Positions 30,611 through 35,124 of a stretch of 35,124 nucleotides of DNA are shown piece by piece; the stretch's first letter is position 1; each line of letters begins with the position of its first letter. The notes beneath the pieces are model-generated. The model was not told the DNA's origin. It made no database searches and saw only the letters and a program-made list of their open reading frames with translations. The translations under genes and the position numbers were made by a program. The DNA lies in the NCBI GenBank assembly GCA_029547745.1, contig JAKPOQ010000073.1:1-35124 (forward strand), written 5' to 3'. Origin of the DNA: Actinomycetes bacterium. Its GTDB lineage: Bacteria > Actinomycetota > Thermoleophilia > UBA2241.

Positions 30611-31789
30611 TCACGAGACGACCTGGAGCTCCTTCGGGTAAAGCGTCAGGCGCTCGCAGCCGGTCGCCGTCACGAGCACAGTGTCCTCGATGCGCACGCC
30701 GGCGTCGCCCTCGATGTAGATGCCGGGCTCGACCGTGCACACCATGCCGGCGCCGAGGACGTCACCGACCGTACGTCCCAAGCTCGGCGCCTCGTGGATC
30801 TCGAGACCGACGCCGTGGCCGGTGCCGTGGCCGAAGCGTTCGCCGTGGCCGGCCGCCGCGATCACGGCGCGCGCGGCCGCGTCGACGTCGTCACGGCCGT
30901 GCGCGCCGGCACGTACGGCGGCCACGCCGGCGAGCTGCGCCTCGAGGACGACGTCGTAGATCCGCCGGTGCGCCCGCGAGACGCGACCGGCGGCGAACGT
31001 GCGCGTGACGTCGGAGCAGTAGCCGTCGACGCGGGCCCCGGTGTCGATCACGACCAGATCGCCGGCCTTGATGCGGCGCCGCCCGGGGACGGCGTGGGCC
31101 TGGGCGCCGTGCTCGCCGGCGGCGACGATGGCCGGGAACGACTCGCCCTCGGCGCCGCGGTCGTGGTACTCCTCGAGGAGGCGCCAGGCGACCTCGGCCT
31201 CCGTACGCCCGACGAGGCCTTCGCCGACGACCACGGCGAGGGCGAGGTCGACGATCGCCGCGGCGTGACGGACGGCCTCGACCTCGGCCGCCTCCTTGAC
31301 GACGCGCAGCCGCGTCACGCGGCTGCCGACGTCACGCAGGCGGCCGTCGTGGGCGCGACGCAGGGCGCGGTAACTGGCGTGGCTGACGGCGGCGGCCTGG
31401 TAGCCGAGCGTGCGGCCGCCGCCCATGCGCTCGCGCACGGCGGCGGCCGTGTCGGCGAGCAGGTCGACGCCGTCGCGGCGCACGAGCTCGAACCCGAGGA
31501 CCTCCTCGTGCACCTGCTCGACGAAGCGTGAGTCGGTCACGATGAGGGCGTCGTCGCGGCCGACGACGAGCGTCGCGTCCTCGCCTCTGAACCCGGAGAG
31601 GTAGCGCACGTCGGCGACGGCGCTGACGACGACCGCGTCGAGGCGCAGACGGTCGAGCAGGGCGCGGCAGCGGGCGAGGCGGTCGGGCGGGGCGGCCGCG
31701 CCCGGCGCCGCGCCGCTCGCCTTCGCCGCGCCGCTCGCCTTCGCCGCGCCGCCCGCCTTCGCCGCGCCTCTCACCTTCGCCGCGCTCAC
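30611..31789 (-). CDS. M24 family Xaa-Pro aminopeptidase/dipeptidase
   Basis: M24 enzymes remove N-terminal residues before proline using two metal ions. In the 392-residue protein the creatinase-type N-terminal domain spans about 35-150. The catalytic pita-bread domain keeps all five ligands: Asp in VIDTGARVDGYCSDVTRTF (two), His in FGHGTGHGVGLEIHEAP, Glu in VCTVEPGIY and Glu in VRIEDTVLV. The first 33 residues are a tandem repeat (GAAKAS-type units, 18 bases each) not expected in the family. ATG at 31789 overlaps the aroQ stop as ATGA. This aroQ-peptidase-efp order is common in Gram-positive bacteria. PepQ versus PepP cannot be told apart by eye. Confidence 0.93.
   Translation of the reverse strand: MSAAKVRGAAKAGGAAKASGAAKASGAAPGAAAPPDRLARCRALLDRLRLDAVVVSAVADVRYLSGFRGEDATLVVGRDDALIVTDSRFVEQVHEEVLGFELVRRDGVDLLADTAAAVRERMGGGRTLGYQAAAVSHASYRALRRAHDGRLRDVGSRVTRLRVVKEAAEVEAVRHAAAIVDLALAVVVGEGLVGRTEAEVAWRLLEEYHDRGAEGESFPAIVAAGEHGAQAHAVPGRRRIKAGDLVVIDTGARVDGYCSDVTRTFAAGRVSRAHRRIYDVVLEAQLAGVAAVRAGAHGRDDVDAAARAVIAAAGHGERFGHGTGHGVGLEIHEAPSLGRTVGDVLGAGMVCTVEPGIYIEGDAGVRIEDTVLVTATGCERLTLYPKELQVVS
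31694..31789 (-). repeat. 18-base in-frame tandem repeats at the start of the M24 peptidase gene
   Basis: About four imperfect 18-base units (minus strand GGCGCGGCGAAGGCGAGC) encode GAAKAS-like hexapeptides at residues 3-27. Each unit contains GCGAAGG, which resembles a Shine-Dalgarno sequence, so the true start might be further downstream. Confidence 0.75.
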
Positions 31790-32238
31790 CCCTGCACCCC
31801 GAGGCCGATGATGTCGGCGAGCGCGTCGCAGGCTTTGAAGTAGCCTTCTATGCCCTCCCCCGCCACACGCACGGCGACGATGTCGGCGATCACGGAGCGG
31901 CGGCGGAACTCCTCGCGGCCGCTCACGTCCGAGAGGTGCACCTCGGCGACCGGCGCCGTGACCATCTCGAGCGCATCACGGATGGCGTAGCTGTAGTGCG
32001 TCCAGGCGCCGGGGTTGATGACCACCGCCCCGGCGCCCTCGACGGCGATGCGGTGCAGTTCCTCCACCATCTCGCCCTCGAAGTTCGTCTGGAACGGCTG
32101 CACGGTGAACCCGTGCCGCTCGGCGTGGCGCGCCACCTGGCGCTCGAGCTCGCTCAAGGTGAGCGTGCCGTAGTGCGTCGGGTCGCGGCGCCCGAGCATG
32201 TCGAGGTTCACCCCGTGCAGCAGGCACAGGGACGTCAT
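31786..32238 (-). CDS. aroQ: Type II 3-dehydroquinate dehydratase
   Basis: AroQ dehydrates 3-dehydroquinate to 3-dehydroshikimate. The 150-residue protein starts MTSLCLLHGVNLDMLGRRDP, the family start, with the catalytic tyrosine in HYGTLTL. Further matches are QTNFEGEMVEELHR, the catalytic His in INPGAWTHYSYAIRDAL and HLSDVSGREEFRRRSV. ATG at 32238 overlaps the aroB stop as ATGA and is preferred to a GTG at 32253. The dodecameric type II form contrasts with the unrelated AroD. It lies in the aroC-K-B-Q operon. Confidence 0.97.
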   Translation of the reverse strand: MTSLCLLHGVNLDMLGRRDPTHYGTLTLSELERQVARHAERHGFTVQPFQTNFEGEMVEELHRIAVEGAGAVVINPGAWTHYSYAIRDALEMVTAPVAEVHLSDVSGREEFRRRSVIADIVAVRVAGEGIEGYFKACDALADIIGLGVQG

Positions 32239-33503
32239 TCCGCGCTCAGCCACGCGATCACCTCCTCGAGAACGACGGCCGGCACGTCCACGTGCAGACG
32301 GGGCCGCCCGAACCCTTCCAGCAGGACGAAGCCCACGCCCCCGGCGGCCGCTTCGCCGCCGGCGCCCCTCACACCGCCGGCGCCCGCCTCGGCGCCCCTC
32401 ACACCGCCGGCGCCCGCCTTCTTGTCGCGCGCGACCAGGTCGCGCACGTCATCTGGGCGGGCGCCGCGGAACCGTACCGGCAGACCGATGTCGTCGAGCA
32501 CGCCGAGGCCGCGCTCGACCTCCGCCCCCGAGAGCCCACAGAGTCGCTCCGACAGCCAGAGGGCCGCCCGCAAGCCCAGGCCCACCGCCTCGCCGTGGGT
32601 GTAGCGGCGGAAGGCGGTCGCTGCCTCGATGGCATGTCCGATGGTGTGACCGAGGTTCAGGACGGCGCGCGCGCCCGTCTCCTCGCGCTCGTCGCGGGCG
32701 ACGACGGCGAGCTTCTGGGCCACGCAAGCGGCGATGACCTCCTCGCCGATGCCGCACACCAGCGCGTCGCCCCCGTCGCGCCCGACGCCCTCTCCTTGTC
32801 CGCCGCTGACGCGCCCGCCGACGCCCTCTCCTTGTCCGCCGCCGTCGCGCCCGCCGCCGCTCTCGTCCTTGCCGCCGCGCGCCGCCCGCGCGAGCGCGTC
32901 CACGGCATCCAGTAGATCCCCGCCGGCGAGGAAGCCATACTTGACGACCTCGGCGGCGCCGCTGCGCACCTCTCGCGGGGGCAACGTGCGGAGTGCGAGG
33001 GGGTCCGCCACCACGAGCAGCGGCTGGTAGAAGGTCCCGACGTAGTTCTTGCCGCTGCGGAAGTCGACCGCCACCTTGCCGCCGATCGCGGCGTCGACCT
33101 GGGCGAGGAGCGTCGTCGGCACCTGGACGAGCCCCACGCCGCGCAGGAACGTCGCCGCCACGTAGCCCGCGAGGTCGCCGATCACGCCCCCGCCGAGGGC
33201 GACCACCACGTCCCGACGACGGATGCCGCGGTCGTACAGCACCCCGTACATCTCGGCGGCGCGGTCGAGGTTCTTCTCGGCCTCACCGGCCGGGACGACG
33301 AGCTGCGACACCAAAAGGCCGGCCTCGCGCAGCGCGACGTGCACCCGGTCAAGGTAAAGGGGAGCCACGTTCTCGTCGGTGCAGACGACGGCCTGGACGC
33401 CGGGACGAAGCGACGCGACCGCGGCGCCGACGCCGTCCAGAGCGCCGTCGGCGACGACGACGTCGTAGGCCCGCGAGGGCAGCTCGGCGCGCAGGCGCGG
33501 CAT
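32235..33503 (-). CDS. aroB: 3-dehydroquinate synthase with two repeat-built insertions
   Basis: AroB converts DAHP to 3-dehydroquinate using NAD and zinc. Family motifs are ALGGGVIGDLAGYVAATFLR (102-121), VPTTLLAQVDAAIGGK (128-143), the KNYVGTFYQP segment and NLGHTIGHAIE plus YTHGEAV with zinc histidines. At 422 residues it is about 60 longer than usual. The excess comes from two Gly-rich insertions: residues 209-246, built on a 36-base repeat (GGQGEGVG units), and residues 362-388, built on a 30-base repeat (AGAGGVRGAE units). Both are in frame and spare catalytic motifs, so the enzyme is probably active. The ATG at 33503 is the last of a ladder of duplicated start sites. Confidence 0.96.
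   Translation of the reverse strand: MPRLRAELPSRAYDVVVADGALDGVGAAVASLRPGVQAVVCTDENVAPLYLDRVHVALREAGLLVSQLVVPAGEAEKNLDRAAEMYGVLYDRGIRRRDVVVALGGGVIGDLAGYVAATFLRGVGLVQVPTTLLAQVDAAIGGKVAVDFRSGKNYVGTFYQPLLVVADPLALRTLPPREVRSGAAEVVKYGFLAGGDLLDAVDALARAARGGKDESGGGRDGGGQGEGVGGRVSGGQGEGVGRDGGDALVCGIGEEVIAACVAQKLAVVARDEREETGARAVLNLGHTIGHAIEAATAFRRYTHGEAVGLGLRAALWLSERLCGLSGAEVERGLGVLDDIGLPVRFRGARPDDVRDLVARDKKAGAGGVRGAEAGAGGVRGAGGEAAAGGVGFVLLEGFGRPRLHVDVPAVVLEEVIAWLSAE
32340..32420 (-). repeat. 30-base in-frame tandem repeat in aroB
   Basis: A 29-base match starting at 32361 recurs at 32391 (period 30). It encodes AGAGGVRGAE twice near residues 363-382 of AroB, followed by more Gly/Ala-rich sequence. Confidence 0.9.
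32766..32879 (-). repeat. 36-base in-frame tandem repeat in aroB
   Basis: GACGCCCTCTCCTTGTCCGC (plus strand) occurs at 32784 and again at 32820, a 36-base period. It encodes GGQGEGVG units within residues 209-246 of AroB, between the NAD-binding and metal-binding parts. Confidence 0.9.
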
Positions 33504-33568
33504 CAGCCCGTTCCTCGACGGTCGTGCGGCATCAGCCCGTTCCTCGACGGTCGTGCGGCATCGGCCCG
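33501..33568 (-). repeat. 29-base tandem duplication of the aroB ribosome binding site and start codon
   Basis: Two perfect 29-base copies (33501-33529 and 33530-33558) and the first bases of a third (33559-33568) each contain GAGGAACGGGCTGATG on the minus strand, that is Shine-Dalgarno, a TGA and an overlapping ATG. The last copy starts aroB. Confidence 0.97.
33503..33532 (-). CDS. Micro-ORF 2 of the aroK-aroB junction (9 residues)
   Basis: ATG at 33532 encodes MPHDRRGTG. Its TGA overlaps the aroB ATG by one base (TGATG). GAGGAACGG within it is the aroB ribosome binding site. Confidence 0.5.
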   Translation of the reverse strand: MPHDRRGTG

Positions 33569-33591
33569 CGCCGCCAATGTGCGCCCAGCAT
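33532..33591 (-). CDS. Micro-ORF 1 of the aroK-aroB junction (19 residues)
   Basis: ATG at 33591 overlaps the aroK stop as TGATG and encodes MLGAHWRRGPMPHDRRGTG. An internal in-frame ATG at 33561 would give a first MPHDRRGTG. Its TGA overlaps the next micro-ORF as TGATG, so the frames form an unbroken chain from aroK to aroB. Confidence 0.45.
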   Translation of the reverse strand: MLGAHWRRGPMPHDRRGTG

Positions 33592-34247
33592 CAGCCGGCT
33601 CCTTCAGGTCGAGGCGACGTCGGGCCGCCCTCGGGCACGCGTGGTGTCTGGACCCGCGCCTTCCGGACGCACTGGGCGATCGATGCGGCGACGTCGGCGG
33701 GCGGACGCCTTCCGTCGTTGACCACCTCGAACGTCGCCGCCTCGCGATAGAGCGGCAGGCGCTCGTCGTAGAGAGCGCGGAACGACGCCTCGTCGCGAGC
33801 CAGCGGGCGGCCACCGCCGCTGCACGCGGCGGCCCGGCGCACACGCTCCCACAGAGCGGCGACGGGCGCGGTGAGCCAGGCGACGCAGGGCGCGGCGCGC
33901 AGCGCCGCGCGCACGTCGCCGTCGCTCACCGCGCCCCCGCCCAGGGCGACGACCGCCGCCCGCGAGGGCAACGCCGCCAGCGTGGCGAGCACCACGCGCC
34001 GCTCGATGTCACGGAAGACGCGTTCCCCGTCACGGGCGAAGATCGTCGCGATCGGCCCCGCCTCGGCCTCGACGAGCGCGTCGGTGTCGATGAACGGCAG
34101 ACCGAGCTCGCCCGCGACGAGCCTGCCCACCTCGCTCTTGCCCGAGCCCATGAAGCCCACGAGGACGACGGCCGAGGCGCCCCCGCCAGCGGCTGCGCCC
34201 TCGGGCAGCCCGTCGTCTGTGCCCGGCGTTCCCGGCGCGGCGCTCAT
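33591..34247 (-). CDS. aroK: Shikimate kinase
   Basis: AroK phosphorylates shikimate to shikimate 3-phosphate. Walker A is GFMGSGKS, preceded by VVLV. Further motifs are PFIDTDALVEAEAG (shikimate-binding Asp region), IFARDGERVFRDIERRVV, VALGGGAV and the lid RPLARDEASFRALYDERLPLYREAA. The 218 residues include an Ala/Gly-rich N-terminal extension of about 22 residues and a Pro/Gly-rich tail. ATG at 34247 overlaps the aroC stop as ATGA and is preferred to a start four codons upstream. aroB follows through micro-ORFs. Confidence 0.97.
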   Translation of the reverse strand: MSAAPGTPGTDDGLPEGAAAGGGASAVVLVGFMGSGKSEVGRLVAGELGLPFIDTDALVEAEAGPIATIFARDGERVFRDIERRVVLATLAALPSRAAVVALGGGAVSDGDVRAALRAAPCVAWLTAPVAALWERVRRAAACSGGGRPLARDEASFRALYDERLPLYREAATFEVVNDGRRPPADVAASIAQCVRKARVQTPRVPEGGPTSPRPEGAG

Positions 34248-35124
34248 CGCCCCGCGCACCGTGCCTTGAACGCCTCTACGGCGGCGGCGACGTCGGCCAC
34301 CGTCGCGCCGCCGAACCGCTCCAGCAGGGCGTCGGCGAGAGCGAGGCTCACGACGGCCTCGAGAACGATACCGGCAGCCGGCACGGCGCAGACGTCGGCG
34401 CGCTCGTAGCGCGACTCGGTGGCGCGATGCGTGCCGAGCTCGACCGTCTGCAGCGCGTTCCTCAGCGTCGCGATCGGCTTCATGGCCGCACGGAGCACGA
34501 TCGGCTCGCCGGTCGAGATGCCGCCCTCGACGCCCCCCGCCCGGTCGCTCGTGCGATGGTACCCTCGGCGCTCGTCCCAGGCGATCGCGTCATGGACGCG
34601 CGAGCCTGGCAGACGCGCCGCGGCGAAGCCCATGCCGACCTCGACACCCTTCATCGCCGGCACGGTGAACACGGCCTCGGCGAGCCGCGCCGAGAGGCGC
34701 CGGTCACCCTGCACGTAGGAGCCGACCCCGGGCGGGAACCCGAAGGCGACCACCTCGACCACGCCGCCGAGCGTGTCGCCGGCCGCGGCGGCGGCGTCGA
34801 TGGCGGCACGCATCGGCGCCGCCGCCTCCGCGTCCAGACAGCGCACGGGGTCGTCGTCGGTCCGCTCGAGGTCGGCCGCGGTCAGCGTCGCGCCCGACTC
34901 GACCTCGCCGATCGCCACGACGTGACTGCCGACCACACAGCCCACCTCGGCGAGCAGCCGCCGCGCGACCGCGCCGCAGGCGACGCGCGCGGCGGTCTCG
35001 CGGGCGCTGGCACGCTCGATCACGTCGCGGATGTCGGTGTGGTCGTAGAGGAGGGCGCCGCCCAGGTCGGCGTGTCCGGGGCGCGGCACGGTCACGGGCC
35101 GCGCCCCGGCGCCGACATCGGCGC
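34244..35124 (-). CDS. aroC: Chorismate synthase, N-terminus cut by the window edge
   Basis: AroC makes chorismate from EPSP with reduced FMN. The visible 293 residues run from just before the family motif VTVPRPGHADLGG to the end. Motifs are the flavin/substrate region ASARETAARVACGAVARRLL, GVGSYVQGDRRLSARLAEAV, the SRVHDAI segment, and GGVEGGISTGEPIVLRAAMKPIATL. About 90-100 N-terminal residues lie beyond 35124; the GTG at 35095 is inside the conserved motif and is not a real start. The aroK gene follows with an ATGA overlap. It is the first visible gene of the shikimate operon. Confidence 0.97.
   Translation of the reverse strand, partial: ADVGAGARPVTVPRPGHADLGGALLYDHTDIRDVIERASARETAARVACGAVARRLLAEVGCVVGSHVVAIGEVESGATLTAADLERTDDDPVRCLDAEAAAPMRAAIDAAAAAGDTLGGVVEVVAFGFPPGVGSYVQGDRRLSARLAEAVFTVPAMKGVEVGMGFAAARLPGSRVHDAIAWDERRGYHRTSDRAGGVEGGISTGEPIVLRAAMKPIATLRNALQTVELGTHRATESRYERADVCAVPAAGIVLEAVVSLALADALLERFGGATVADVAAAVEAFKARCAGR

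Noticed and set aside
34247-34259. aroK start four codons upstream
   Set aside because: The ATG at 34247 makes a standard ATGA overlap with the aroC stop, like other junctions in this operon.

Overview
The window is a very GC-rich (roughly 70% by eye) chromosomal segment in which every supported gene lies on the minus strand, so transcription runs from high to low coordinates. Gene order points to a deep-branching actinomycetote (Thermoleophilia- or Coriobacteriia-like; inference from synteny, not from a phylogeny). The block rsmD-coaD-SepIVA-like-DUF177-rpmF followed by plsX-acpP-rnc-smc-ftsY is the actinobacterial division/ribosome/SMC cluster. The block aroC-K-B-Q, peptidase, efp, AccB-type gene, nusB, xseB, ispA, dxs, tlyA, nadK, recN, pyrG is the common Gram-positive shikimate-to-isoprenoid cluster. 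No tRNA, rRNA, CRISPR array, transposase or phage gene was found.

Layout in transcription order. 35124-30611: shikimate genes aroC (cut by the window edge), aroK, aroB, aroQ and an M24 peptidase, mostly joined by 4-base overlaps. 30528-24355: efp, an unusual pyruvate/oxaloacetate carboxyltransferase fused to a complete AccB-like biotin carrier, nusB, an XseB-like protein, a polyprenyl diphosphate synthase and dxs. 24341-20987: tlyA, nadK, recN. 20751-16996: pyrG, an M20 peptidase, xerD. 16935-13598: nucleoside salvage genes deoB, punA, deoA. 13472-10866: rsmD, coaD, SepIVA-like, DUF177, rpmF. 10847-2773: a BioD-like/DRTGG ATPase, plsX, acpP, rnc, smc, ftsY. 2472-52: an unrecognised 593-residue protein followed by a stand-alone LarC C-terminal-type protein.

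The most striking signals are structural. First, at four gene junctions (aroK-aroB, xseB-ispA, xerD-deoB, deoA-rsmD) the coupling site is tandemly duplicated with periods of 29, 17, 32 and 23 bases. All are 2 modulo 3, so each copy forms a micro-ORF whose TGA overlaps the next start codon. Translating ribosomes could be handed along this ladder to the downstream gene. Second, long perfect inverted repeats (18-27 bp arms) occur inside smc, xerD and the carboxyltransferase-AccB gene, at the ftsY stop codon and just upstream of rnc. A 36-bp bulged hairpin also separates the unknown gene from the LarC-like gene. Third, many proteins carry in-frame low-complexity insertions built from 18-36 base tandem repeats.

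The best candidate for new protein biochemistry is the unknown 593-residue protein plus LarC-like protein. They have their own promoter region after the ftsY terminator hairpin.
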